Shown: piece by piece, positions 31,587 through 39,210 of the stretch | Position numbering within the stretch: the first letter of the stretch is position 1 | How the letters are laid out: every line of letters starts with the position of its first letter | DNA from: Minisyncoccota bacterium | GTDB lineage: Bacteria > Patescibacteriota > Microgenomatia > PFEM01 > JAFGMK01 | Reading direction: 5' to 3' | Assembly: GCA_016927565.1 (NCBI GenBank) | Contig: JAFGMK010000025.1 | Coordinates: 1-40,671, forward strand | Length of the DNA stretch: 40,671 nt | Translations under genes and position numbers: made by a program | Notes under the pieces: generated by a model | What the model was told of the DNA's origin: nothing | Databases searched by the model: none | What the model saw: the letters and a program-made list of their open reading frames with translations, nothing else

Positions 31587-32053
31587 AAGTTAATCTCGGC
31601 CAGCTAAAGAAGCTTCGCCAGAAAAGCGGCGCCGGAGTAATGGATTGTCGTCGGGCCTTGACGGCCTGTGAAGGCAGGCTGAAAGAAGCGCTGGTTTGGC
31701 TGAAGGAAAAAGGGATCGCCAGGGCAGAAAAAAGAGCTGACCGGCAGGTCAAAAACGGTTTGATTGAGGCTTACTCCCATAGCGGAGGAAGAATTGTGGC
31801 AGTAGTTGAACTTTTATGCGAAACCGATTTTGTTGCCCGGACGCCGGAGTTTAAAGAATTGGCCCATGAATTGGCAATGCAGGTAGCGGCTATGTCTCCT
31901 CAAAATGCTGAAGATTTGGAAAAACAGCCCTATATCAGAGATGAAAAAATCCGGGTGGGCGAGCTATTGAAAGAAATAATTGCCAAAACCGGAGAGAATA
32001 TCGTTTTGGGCCGGTTAATTAGGCTGGAATTAGGAGAAAATAATGGAAATTGA
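31583..32053 (+). CDS. tsf: Elongation factor Ts (short form)
   Basis: EF-Ts recycles EF-Tu-GDP. The 156-aa protein has the N-terminal UBA-like domain (LKKLRQKSGAGVMDCRRALTACEG) and the core motif VELLCETDFVARTPEFKELAHELAMQVAA. A full E. coli EF-Ts has 283 aa. Here most of the second core subdomain and the coiled coil are missing, as in the short forms known from Thermus. AAAGGAG precedes the ATG, which overlaps the rpsB stop. It overlaps frr by 11 nt. Confidence 0.95.
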   Translation: MKVNLGQLKKLRQKSGAGVMDCRRALTACEGRLKEALVWLKEKGIARAEKRADRQVKNGLIEAYSHSGGRIVAVVELLCETDFVARTPEFKELAHELAMQVAAMSPQNAEDLEKQPYIRDEKIRVGELLKEIIAKTGENIVLGRLIRLELGENNGN

Positions 32054-32594
32054 AGAAGTTAAAAAACAGATGCAAAAAACTCTGTCTTTTTTAGAGCAGG
32101 AGCTTAGTCAAATCAAAACCGGCCGGGCAACTCCTTCTTTAGTGGAAAGGATTTTGGTTGAGGCTTATGAAACCAAGATGCCTCTGGTAGAGTTGGCGAC
32201 AATTACTGCGCCGGAACCAAATGAGATCTTGGTAGCTCCTTTTGACCAGTCAATTATCAAAAACATTGAAAAAGCAATTGGTTTCCGGAAGGAACTGGGT
32301 CTTTCGCCGGTGGTTGATGAGGCGCTGGTGCGGATAAAAATTGCTCCTCTGACCGAAGAAAAAAGAAAGGAACTGGTAAAGGTTTTAGCTTCTAAGCTGG
32401 AAATTGGCCGGGTGGCAATCAGACAAATCCGCCATGAAGAAAGATCGCGCCTCAAAAAACAATTTGAAGAGGGAGAAATCAATGAAGATGAAAGAAGAAA
32501 TCAGGAAACCAAACTTCAGGAATTGACTGATGAAATGAATGAAGAGATTCAAAAGATGGGCGACCGTAAAGAAAGAGAAATTTTGGGGGACTAG
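32043..32594 (+). CDS. frr: Ribosome recycling factor
   Basis: RRF splits the post-termination ribosome with EF-G. The 183-aa protein is of normal length. The family signature is clear: ELSQIKTGRATPSLVERILVEAY, TITAPEPNEILVAPFD, GLSPVVDEALVRIKIAPLTEEKRKELVK and RQIRHEERSRLKK. AGGAG lies 7 nt before the ATG. In most bacteria pyrH (UMP kinase) lies between tsf and frr. Here tsf and frr overlap, so pyrH has been lost or moved. Confidence 0.97.
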   Translation: MEIEEVKKQMQKTLSFLEQELSQIKTGRATPSLVERILVEAYETKMPLVELATITAPEPNEILVAPFDQSIIKNIEKAIGFRKELGLSPVVDEALVRIKIAPLTEEKRKELVKVLASKLEIGRVAIRQIRHEERSRLKKQFEEGEINEDERRNQETKLQELTDEMNEEIQKMGDRKEREILGD

Positions 32595-32597
32595 AGA

Positions 32598-33701
32598 ATG
32601 TTTTTGACAATCCTCGTTTTTTTTATTACCCTTTCCACCTTAATTATTTTTCATGAGCTGGGGCATTTTTTAGTGGCCAAAAAAACCGGTATTAAAGTGG
32701 AGGAGTTTGGTCTGGGCTATCCTCCTCGTGCTTGGGGTAAAAAAATCGGCGAGACAACCTACTCTCTTAATTTAATTCCTTTCGGTGGTTTTGTCCGTCT
32801 CTACGGGGAGGATCGGGCCCAAACGAAGCAAAAAGAAAGATCCTTTTGGGCAAAAAGCTGGCGGGTGAGGCTGGCGGTAATCTTGGCGGGCATCGTTGCT
32901 AATGTTTTTTTAAGTTGGATTTTGTTTTCGGCCAACTTTTTGATTGTGGGAGTGCCGGTGAAGACCGATAAGGTTATTTTCGAAGCGGTTATCGCTGATT
33001 CTCCGGCTGATAAGGCCGGAATTGAACCGGGGGATGTGGCTGTTTCTTTTGCCGGGGTGCCGGTGACCTCGATTGACGGTTTTATCAAGCAGATTGAAGC
33101 CCGAAAGGAAGTTTCTACCAATTTAATAATTTTAAAAGAAGGGGTAGAAAAAGAAATTGAAATTACTCCCCGAGTCGAAACTCAAGAAGGAGAGGGACCT
33201 TTAGGGGTAATTATTTCCTCTTATGAGCTGGCTCATTTTCCTTTTTGGCAAATGCCGTTTCGAGCCGGAGCTGAAGGTTTAAAAGAGACCTGGGGCTGGC
33301 TGGTAATGATTGCCGGCTCTCTTCTTAAGATGATCAGAGAGCTGATTTTTTCCGGCCAGGTGCCTCAGGATGTTGCCGGCCCGATTGGTATCTTGCAGGT
33401 TACTTCTCAGGTAGCCCGGTCCGGTGTGGTGGCTGTTTTCCAGTTTATCGGAATCTTGTCAATTAACTTGGCAATTATTAACACGCTGCCTTTTCCGGCT
33501 TTGGACGGAGGGCGTTTTGCTTTTCTGGTGGTGGAATTGATTACCGGCCGGAGGAATCATGAAAAAGTGGAACAATGGGTTAACCGGATGGGAATGATTT
33601 TTTTGCTTCTTTTAATGCTTTTAGTTACGATTAATGACATTAAACGGGTTTTAACCACGACTGAATTCGGCGGCCGGGTTTTGGAACTTTGGCCGTTTTA
33701 A
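32598..33701 (+). CDS. rseP: RseP-like site-2 protease with PDZ domain
   Basis: This M50B intramembrane metalloprotease (367 aa) is of the RseP/RasP type, which releases membrane-bound regulators and clears signal-peptide remnants. The zinc motif HELGH lies in the first membrane segment (FHELGHFLVAK). GFGGFVR-type sequence FGGFVRLYGED follows. One PDZ domain covers about residues 115-200 (DSPADKAGIEPGDVAVSFAG). The C-terminal motif is PFPALDGGRFAFLV. It starts 3 nt after frr. The usual neighbours dxr, uppS and cdsA are absent. Confidence 0.95.
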   Translation: MFLTILVFFITLSTLIIFHELGHFLVAKKTGIKVEEFGLGYPPRAWGKKIGETTYSLNLIPFGGFVRLYGEDRAQTKQKERSFWAKSWRVRLAVILAGIVANVFLSWILFSANFLIVGVPVKTDKVIFEAVIADSPADKAGIEPGDVAVSFAGVPVTSIDGFIKQIEARKEVSTNLIILKEGVEKEIEITPRVETQEGEGPLGVIISSYELAHFPFWQMPFRAGAEGLKETWGWLVMIAGSLLKMIRELIFSGQVPQDVAGPIGILQVTSQVARSGVVAVFQFIGILSINLAIINTLPFPALDGGRFAFLVVELITGRRNHEKVEQWVNRMGMIFLLLLMLLVTINDIKRVLTTTEFGGRVLELWPF

Positions 33702-33780
33702 TTTGGAATAGTTTTTGCCTGCCGGCCTATCGCCCGGAAAATAGCCGCCGGAATGGTTAGGATTAATCAAAGGAGATGAG

Positions 33781-35040
33781 ATGCGCTATTCAAAGCTTTT
33801 CGGCCAAACCAAAAAAAGCTCACCGGCAGGTGAAGTGACTGTCAATGCCAATCTTTTGATTCGGGCCGGTTATGTTAACAAATTGATGGCGGGTTGTTAC
33901 AGCTATCTGCCATTAGGCCTCAGGGTCCTGCGTAAAATTGAAAACATTATCCGGAAAGAGATGAATGCGATTGGCGGTCAGGAGCTTTTCCTGCCGGCGC
34001 TTCATCCGGCAGAAAATTGGCAGAAAACCGGCGCCTGGGAAACTGTTGATGTTCTTTTTAAAATTAAAAGCCGTACCGGCCGAAGCTATGCCCTGGGTCA
34101 AAGCCACGAAGAAATTATCACCCCTCTGGTAAAGGAATATCTGGATTCTTATCAAGAACTGCCGCTTTTTGTTTATCAAATCCAGGAGAAATTCAGAGAT
34201 GAACTGCGGGCCAAATCCGGAATTCTCCGCGGCCGCGAATTCGGAATGAAGGATATGTATAGCTTTCATTTAAACCAGGGTGATTTCGAAAATTTTTACG
34301 AGAAGGCAAAAGAAGCCTATCTTAAAGTTTATCAGCAGTGTGCCTTGAAAGCGAAAGTGACTGAGGCTTCAGGCGGTGCTTTTTCCCAAAAAATCTCCTA
34401 TGAGTTTATGGTTTTGACTGATGCCGGCGAAGATGATATTTTGTACTGTCAAAAATGCAATTACTGCATCAATGTTGAAATTGCCGAATTTTCGCAGGGA
34501 ACAAAATGTCCCAAATGCCGCCGGGGAGTTCTAAAAAAAGCCCGGGCTTCTGAAGTGGGCAATGTTTTTGACTTGGGCCGGAAATACACCCGCGATTTTG
34601 ATTTATATGTCTATAATAAAAATGGAGAAAAAATTTATCCGATTATGGGGTGTTACGGCATTGGCACGACCCGATTGATGGGAGTGATTGTGGAGAAATT
34701 CCATGATGAGCGAGGGATTATCTGGCCTGAATCCGTTGCTCCTTTTAAGGTTCATCTTCTGACTATCGGTCGGAGCAAAGCGGTTTGGCAGTTTAGCGAA
34801 AAAGTTTATTGTGCTTTGGTTGAAAAAGGAATCGAGGTGTTGTTTGACGACCGCCGGAAAACTTCCGCCGGAGAAAAATTTGCCGATGCAGATCTGATCG
34901 GCATTCCTTACCGGCTGGTGGTTTCGGACAAGACCGTTAACAACCGGCAAATCGAGATTAAAAAAAGAAATCAGACAAAAACCAGTTTGGTTTTACTGGC
35001 TGATTGTCTTGAGAAATTTGCTTCTCCGGCTCTGAAATAA
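33781..35040 (+). CDS. proS: Prolyl-tRNA synthetase without editing insertion
   Basis: This class II aminoacyl-tRNA synthetase charges tRNA-Pro. The 419-aa protein has motif 1 (YLPLGLRVLRKIENIIRKEM), motif 2 region (QIQEKFRDELRAKSGILRGREFGMKDMYSFH), the GQSHEE loop and motif 3 (YGIGTTRLMGVI). Then comes the anticodon-binding domain with VLFDDRRKTSAGEKFADADLIGIP. Bacterial ProRS proteins of ~570 aa carry a ~180-aa INS editing domain between motifs 2 and 3. Here that stretch is a short zinc-ribbon-like segment with CQKCNYC and CPKC. AAAGGAG lies 5 nt before the ATG. Confidence 0.95.
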   Translation: MRYSKLFGQTKKSSPAGEVTVNANLLIRAGYVNKLMAGCYSYLPLGLRVLRKIENIIRKEMNAIGGQELFLPALHPAENWQKTGAWETVDVLFKIKSRTGRSYALGQSHEEIITPLVKEYLDSYQELPLFVYQIQEKFRDELRAKSGILRGREFGMKDMYSFHLNQGDFENFYEKAKEAYLKVYQQCALKAKVTEASGGAFSQKISYEFMVLTDAGEDDILYCQKCNYCINVEIAEFSQGTKCPKCRRGVLKKARASEVGNVFDLGRKYTRDFDLYVYNKNGEKIYPIMGCYGIGTTRLMGVIVEKFHDERGIIWPESVAPFKVHLLTIGRSKAVWQFSEKVYCALVEKGIEVLFDDRRKTSAGEKFADADLIGIPYRLVVSDKTVNNRQIEIKKRNQTKTSLVLLADCLEKFASPALK

Positions 35041-35065
35041 ACAACCCGGGTTTGACATTTCCGAC

Positions 35066-35105
35066 TTGTAATATCTTTTTTTTATCGTTAAACTCCTTTT
35101 ATAAA
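35066..35105 (+). promoter_or_regulatory. Promoter of the DHH-like gene
   Basis: TTGTAA (35066-35071), a 17-nt spacer and TAAACT (35089-35094), then 11 nt to the GTG at 35106. The same two hexamers with the same spacer and the same distance to the start occur before the gene at 36070. Confidence 0.5.
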
Positions 35106-35945
35106 GTGAAAAAGGTGGTTACTCATATCAATCCTGACCTGGATGCGATGGCTTCGGTTTGGCTCATTAAGCGCTTTTTGCCTGGCTGGGAAAAGGCAGC
35201 TGTTTGTTTTGTCCCGGCCGGAAATACAATTGACAATCAGTCAGCCGATAGTGATCCGGCGGTGCTTCATGTGGACACGGGTCTGGGAAAGCTGGACCAT
35301 CACCAGCTTAAGAGAATAACTTCGGCTACGGCTTTGGTTTGGCAATATATCCGGACAAAAAGGAAACATCAGACGATCAGTCCATTGGAAAAGGAGGCTT
35401 TAACCCGGATAGTGAAGGTGGTGACGGAAATTGATAATGCCCGGGATTTAGTTTGGAACGAAAACCGCCGGGACCGGTTTGAGTTTTACCTTCACAGTTT
35501 GATTTACGGGATTAAAAGAAATATTCCCCAGGATGACCAGCTAACTGAAGTTGGCCTGATGCTTATGGACGGACTTTTAAGGACTTTTAAGGATAAAATT
35601 AAAGCTGAAGAAAAAATTGAACGGGAAGGAATTAAATTCGAGTCCAGATGGGGCCGGGCAATTGCTCTTGAAACCGGCAATGAAAAAGTTTTGTGGGAGG
35701 CCGAAATCCGCCGGTTTTGCCTGGTAATTAAATATGACCCGGATTTTCCCAAACGGGTCAAAATTTATGCCCGTTTTGACAGCCCGGTTGACTTGACGCC
35801 GATTTATAAGATTTTTAAAAAGAGCGATTCTGAAGCCGATTGGTTTTTGCACGCTTCTAAGAAACTTCTGCTGATTTCCAGCCACCCTCACGCTCGGGGA
35901 ACCAGTCTTTCGCTTGACGAAATTATTAAGGCGTTAAAAAAATAG
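35106..35945 (+). CDS. DHH-like phosphoesterase family protein
   Basis: This 279-aa protein starts with the GTG at 35106 (VKKVVTHINPDLDAMAS). DLDA in the first strand region and HVDTGLGKLDHHQ resemble the DxD and DHH metal motifs of DHH phosphoesterases, a group that cleaves phosphodiesters or polyphosphate with Mn2+. The rest is not typical of RecJ, Orn/NrnA or PpaC. The C terminus has SSHPHARGTSLSLDEI. It is thus an unplaced branch of the superfamily. An open frame upstream to a TTG at 35052 has no family-like sequence and runs over the promoter. Function unknown. Confidence 0.7.
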   Translation: MKKVVTHINPDLDAMASVWLIKRFLPGWEKAAVCFVPAGNTIDNQSADSDPAVLHVDTGLGKLDHHQLKRITSATALVWQYIRTKRKHQTISPLEKEALTRIVKVVTEIDNARDLVWNENRRDRFEFYLHSLIYGIKRNIPQDDQLTEVGLMLMDGLLRTFKDKIKAEEKIEREGIKFESRWGRAIALETGNEKVLWEAEIRRFCLVIKYDPDFPKRVKIYARFDSPVDLTPIYKIFKKSDSEADWFLHASKKLLLISSHPHARGTSLSLDEIIKALKK

Positions 35946-36029
35946 ATTAAGCTTTTTCTGCTAACGCAAAAGACATTTCGAGTTTGCCGGATATCTTCTT
36001 TTCCGGACCGAGTTAACAGAAAAATCCTC

Positions 36030-36069
36030 TTGTAAACCAAAAGTAAAAAAGATAAACTTAGGACGAGTT
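36030..36069 (+). promoter_or_regulatory. Promoter of the adenosine-specific kinase gene
   Basis: TTGTAA (36030-36035), a 17-nt spacer and TAAACT (36053-36058), then 11 nt with AGGACGAG to the ATG at 36070. It duplicates the geometry of the promoter at 35066. Confidence 0.55.
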
Positions 36070-36555
36070 ATGGTGCAATTGAAGACAATCAAAATCAAAA
36101 AACCGGCCGGGGTTAATTTGATCCTTGGACAGGCTCATTTTATCAAAACAGTTGAAGATTTGCATGAAGCGCTGGTTAGTGCCATACCGGGGATAAATTT
36201 CGGTTTGGCTTTTTGCGAAGCCTCAGGCCCCTCTCTGGTGAGAACCAGCGGCACTGATCCGGTCCTGGTAAAAATGGCGGCCGAAAACGCTCTAAAACTC
36301 AGTTGCGGCCATTGCTTTTTAATTTTTTTAAAAGACGCCTATCCGATTAATGTTTTAGAAAGAATTAAAAGAGTGGATGAGGTGGTAACAATTTTTTGTG
36401 CCACTGCCAATGAAGCAGAGATTGTCGTTGCCGAAACAAAAACGGGCCGGGGAGTTCTGGGAGTGATTGACGGAGCCAAAAGCAGAGGAATTGAATCCGA
36501 CAATGAAAAGAAAGAAAGAAAGTTATTATTAAGAGAAATTGGGTACAAATTATAA
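36070..36555 (+). CDS. Adenosine-specific kinase family protein (DUF355)
   Basis: The 161-aa protein matches the small family first described as adenosine-specific kinase in hyperthermophilic archaea. The conserved segments are NFGLAFCEASGPSLVRTSGTD (residues ~44-64), LIFLKDAYPINVLERIKRVDEV, IFCATANEAEIVVAE and GRGVLGVIDGAKSRGIE. Length is typical. Kinase activity has been reported for an archaeal member; the role in bacteria is not settled. No nucleoside-salvage neighbour is visible. Confidence 0.88.
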   Translation: MVQLKTIKIKKPAGVNLILGQAHFIKTVEDLHEALVSAIPGINFGLAFCEASGPSLVRTSGTDPVLVKMAAENALKLSCGHCFLIFLKDAYPINVLERIKRVDEVVTIFCATANEAEIVVAETKTGRGVLGVIDGAKSRGIESDNEKKERKLLLREIGYKL

Positions 36556-36579
36556 TTTATTTTGCTTGAGGGGAGGTGT
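36551..36579 (+). promoter_or_regulatory. -10 box and ribosome-binding site of rpsU
   Basis: A perfect TATAAT at 36551-36556 is followed, about 15 nt later, by GGGGAGGTG (36571-36579). Two ATGs follow, at 36581 and 36591, in different frames; only the second opens rpsU. No clear -35 is seen. Confidence 0.45.
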
Positions 36580-36590
36580 CATGAGTTTTC

Positions 36591-36797
36591 ATGGCGATTA
36601 TTGTCAAAAAAGATCCGGGTGAGAGCGAGGACAGGCTCATTGCCAAATTCAGAAAAAAAGTCCAGATTGAGCAGGTTCTTACTCTTGTCAAGGAAAGAGG
36701 ACATTATAAAAAACCTTCGGTGATCAAAAAAGAAAAATTGGCCCGCTTTAGAAAAAAAGGCCGTCGGCAAAACAAAAAAAGGTCTGCTTCTTTTTAA
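36591..36797 (+). CDS. rpsU: Small ribosomal subunit protein bS21
   Basis: S21 acts in initiation on the 30S subunit. The 68-aa basic protein shows the S21 pattern: IIVKKDPGESEDRLIAKFRKKVQ at the start, then ERGHYKKPSVIKKEKLARFRKKGRRQ. Length is normal. The ATG at 36591 lies 11 nt after GGGGAGGTG, slightly long for a Shine-Dalgarno spacing. Confidence 0.94.
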   Translation: MAIIVKKDPGESEDRLIAKFRKKVQIEQVLTLVKERGHYKKPSVIKKEKLARFRKKGRRQNKKRSASF

Positions 36798-36859
36798 AAA
36801 AACGGCTTGGCCAAAAAAAATGATCCAGTTTATCAGGAAAAAGTTCTAGTTGACTGAAG

Positions 36860-37273
36860 ATGAACTATTCGATTTTAATAAAGTCAGACTCAAGGTTCCC
36901 GATCAAGAGAAAAAAAATCAAGGAACAAGTGGAGAAATTTCTGAACCGGTCCGGTTTAACTTCTCCGGTTGAGATAAGCTTGGCTTTTGTAGGTAATAAA
37001 AAAATGAAACAACTGAACCGCCAGTACCGGAATTTGGATCAATCAACCACTGTTCTGACTTTTTCTCAACTGGAAGTTTCCTCTCGGGAAAGGCTTTATC
37101 CTGATTCAAGATTTCATTTTTCTCCTGATGAAGTGCTCAGATTGGGAGATTTGGTAATTTGCTATCCCCAGGCGCAAATCTTGGCCAATACAGAGGGGAT
37201 TTTGGTCGATGAGGAAGTAAATTTTTTAATTAAGCACGGTTTGAGGAATTTATTAAAAGGAATTTCCGGCTGA
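36860..37273 (+). CDS. ybeY: YbeY-like protein lacking the C-terminal histidine motif
   Basis: YbeY is a zinc-dependent endoribonuclease/ribosome maturation factor. The 137-aa protein keeps the core pattern: VGNKKMKQLNRQYRNLDQSTTVLTF (normally LNxxYRxxDxPTDVLSF), then LGDLVICYPQA and VNFLIKHG. The zinc site is normally HGxLHLxGYDH, with three His. Here the protein ends HGLRNLLKGISG: the first His is kept, the second reads Asn and the third is lost. The Asp of PTDVLSF is Thr. A frameshift near the end or a real loss of zinc binding are both possible. dnaX follows closely, as in many CPR-type layouts. Confidence 0.8.
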   Translation: MNYSILIKSDSRFPIKRKKIKEQVEKFLNRSGLTSPVEISLAFVGNKKMKQLNRQYRNLDQSTTVLTFSQLEVSSRERLYPDSRFHFSPDEVLRLGDLVICYPQAQILANTEGILVDEEVNFLIKHGLRNLLKGISG

Positions 37274-37284
37274 TCTTTTTGCCC

Positions 37285-38886
37285 ATGTCTTTTTATCTTA
37301 AGTACCGTCCTCAAAAAATTGCCGATCTGGATCTGCCCGATATCAGGCAGAGTCTTGGCCGGCTGCTGGAAAAAGAAAAAACCTCCCATGCTCTTCTCTT
37401 GGTCGGTCCCCGGGGATCAGGAAAGACTTCAGCCGCAAGGATTATTGCCAAGGCAGTTAATTGTTTAAAAAACGAAGGAAGGGGCGAGCCTTGCAATCAG
37501 TGTCTTCATTGTGAAGAAATTACTTCCGGACGTTTTCTTGATCTGATTGAAATTGACGCTGCTTCAAACCGGGGAATTGATGATGTCCGGACTTTAAGGG
37601 AAAATGTCAAACTCGCTCCGGCCAAGGGCCGGAAGAAAGTTTACATCATTGATGAGGTCCACATGTTGACGACTGAAGCTTTCAATGCGCTTTTGAAAAC
37701 TCTGGAAGAACCGCCAGCCCATGTTATTTTTATTCTTTGCACAACCGAACAGGAAAAACTGCCCGAAACGATTATTTCCCGTTGTTTAAAATTTAATTTC
37801 AGAAAAGCCAGTCCGGCCGAGGTTATTTCTTCTTTAAAGAAGGTGGTCAAAGGTGAGGAATTGAAGGTAGAAAAAGGGGCATTGGAGTTGATTGCTGAAG
37901 CGGTAGATGGCAGTTTTCGGGATGGCCAAAAAATTCTTGATCAGCTTTTAGGCCGGAACAAAGAGATAACTTTGGCTGAAACCCAAAAATTACTGAACCA
38001 GGGGGAGATTTTTTCTCCTTTAAAATTAATTGCGGCTTTGGCCGAAAGAGATACCAGAGCCGGCCTAGTGGAAGTGGCCCGCCTGATGGAAAACGGTGCT
38101 GATTTAAAAGCTTTTTTGTTTAACTTTTTAAAAATACTGCGGCAGGAATTGATGAGTCGGATCGGAGTCGGGGATCCGGTTGAACCGGAATGGGTAAAAA
38201 GTTTGAGCAGCGGCGAGATTCGTCAGCTGATCCGCCGGTTTTGTCAGGCCGGTCAAGAACTTAAAAGTGCCGTTATTCCTCAGCTGCCGCTGGAATTGGC
38301 GGTAATTGACTGGGGAGAAACAGAAAGGAGAAACGAAGAAGGAAAGATAAAGAACAATAAAGCCGAAGAAAAAAGAGTTCAAGCTGCTAAAATTGCCGGG
38401 GAAACTAAATCCGGTTTTAAAGCGGAAAATTCACCGTTTAAGGCCGGGGCCGGCTTAAATCAAGATAGGGATAATAATAGTCAAGGCCAAAGTCACAGAG
38501 AGGTAAATACCGAAGAAGAAGGTAATGGCGGACTCAATCTGAATAAGATTAACGGTCAATGGTCAGCCTTGCTTTCTCAGGTCAAACCCCTAAATCATTC
38601 CGTTGAAGTCCTGCTTCGGACCTGCCGTCCTGACAGGATTGAGGATGGAATTCTGACGATCAGGGCTTTTTATCAATTTCACAAGGAAAGGCTGGAAAGT
38701 GTCAAGTGCCGGGAAATTGTGGAATCAGCTGCTTCTCAAGTTTTTGATTCGCCGATTAAGATAAGATGTATTTTGGGAAAGAGGGAAAAGCCTGTTTCCG
38801 AGGCAGCGCCGGTTATAGTCCGGACTGAAACTGCGGCCGAAAAAGACATTCTGGTTACCGCCAGTCAAATTTTCAACGGTAAGTAA
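37285..38886 (+). CDS. dnaX: DNA polymerase III subunit gamma/tau
   Basis: This is the clamp-loader ATPase of the replisome. From the ATG at 37285 the protein has 533 aa. The AAA+ module is complete: KYRPQKIADL, Walker A GPRGSGKTSAARII, the zinc site C...CNQCLHC, IDAASNRGIDDVR, Walker B IIDEVHML, LLKTLEEPP and SRC (sensor/Arg finger). Domain III follows to about residue 360. After that comes a low-complexity linker rich in K, E, N, G and a small C-terminal domain (from ~430, HSVEVLLRTCRPDRIEDGILTI). A TTG at 37279 is in frame. Standard dnaX-ybaB-recR order follows. Confidence 0.96.
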   Translation: MSFYLKYRPQKIADLDLPDIRQSLGRLLEKEKTSHALLLVGPRGSGKTSAARIIAKAVNCLKNEGRGEPCNQCLHCEEITSGRFLDLIEIDAASNRGIDDVRTLRENVKLAPAKGRKKVYIIDEVHMLTTEAFNALLKTLEEPPAHVIFILCTTEQEKLPETIISRCLKFNFRKASPAEVISSLKKVVKGEELKVEKGALELIAEAVDGSFRDGQKILDQLLGRNKEITLAETQKLLNQGEIFSPLKLIAALAERDTRAGLVEVARLMENGADLKAFLFNFLKILRQELMSRIGVGDPVEPEWVKSLSSGEIRQLIRRFCQAGQELKSAVIPQLPLELAVIDWGETERRNEEGKIKNNKAEEKRVQAAKIAGETKSGFKAENSPFKAGAGLNQDRDNNSQGQSHREVNTEEEGNGGLNLNKINGQWSALLSQVKPLNHSVEVLLRTCRPDRIEDGILTIRAFYQFHKERLESVKCREIVESAASQVFDSPIKIRCILGKREKPVSEAAPVIVRTETAAEKDILVTASQIFNGK

Positions 38887-38916
38887 TTTCTCCTTCTTTA
38901 TCTTTTTTAAAAAACT

Positions 38917-38931
38917 TGTTATGATTTTGGT
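38917..38931 (+). promoter_or_regulatory. Extended -10 promoter before ybaB, leaderless
   Basis: TGTTATGAT (TGn plus TATGAT at 38920-38925) ends 6 nt before the ATG at 38932. It may start a separate ybaB-recR transcript within the dnaX cluster. Confidence 0.45.
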
Positions 38932-39210
38932 ATGCTTGATAATTTAAAACAACTCAACGAGCTAAGAAAGCTCCGATCTCAGGCATTGAAAATGCAGCGG
39001 GAACTGGCTCAGGAAGAGGTGGAGCTTGAAGAGGGCGGGATCCGAGTGGTTGCCAGCGGTGATCAGAAGATCAGGCTGGTTGAGATTGACGGCGAGTCCC
39101 AGGAGAGGCTGGTCCGGGTTTTAAACAAGGCCCTGGAAAAAGCCCAGCGGCAGGCGGCGCTTAAAATGGCCCAATCCGGCGGCGGTTTGATGGGTCTGCT
39201 GGGAAAATGA
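38932..39210 (+). CDS. ybaB: YbaB/EbfC family nucleoid-associated protein
   Basis: This small DNA-binding protein (92 aa) has the usual YbaB layout: an N-terminal helix with LRKLRSQALKMQRELAQEEVE, the middle strand segment GIRVVASGDQKIRLVEID, and a C-terminal helix KALEKAQRQAALKMAQ. It lies between dnaX and recR, and its stop overlaps the recR ATG. Confidence 0.94.
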   Translation: MLDNLKQLNELRKLRSQALKMQRELAQEEVELEEGGIRVVASGDQKIRLVEIDGESQERLVRVLNKALEKAQRQAALKMAQSGGGLMGLLGK

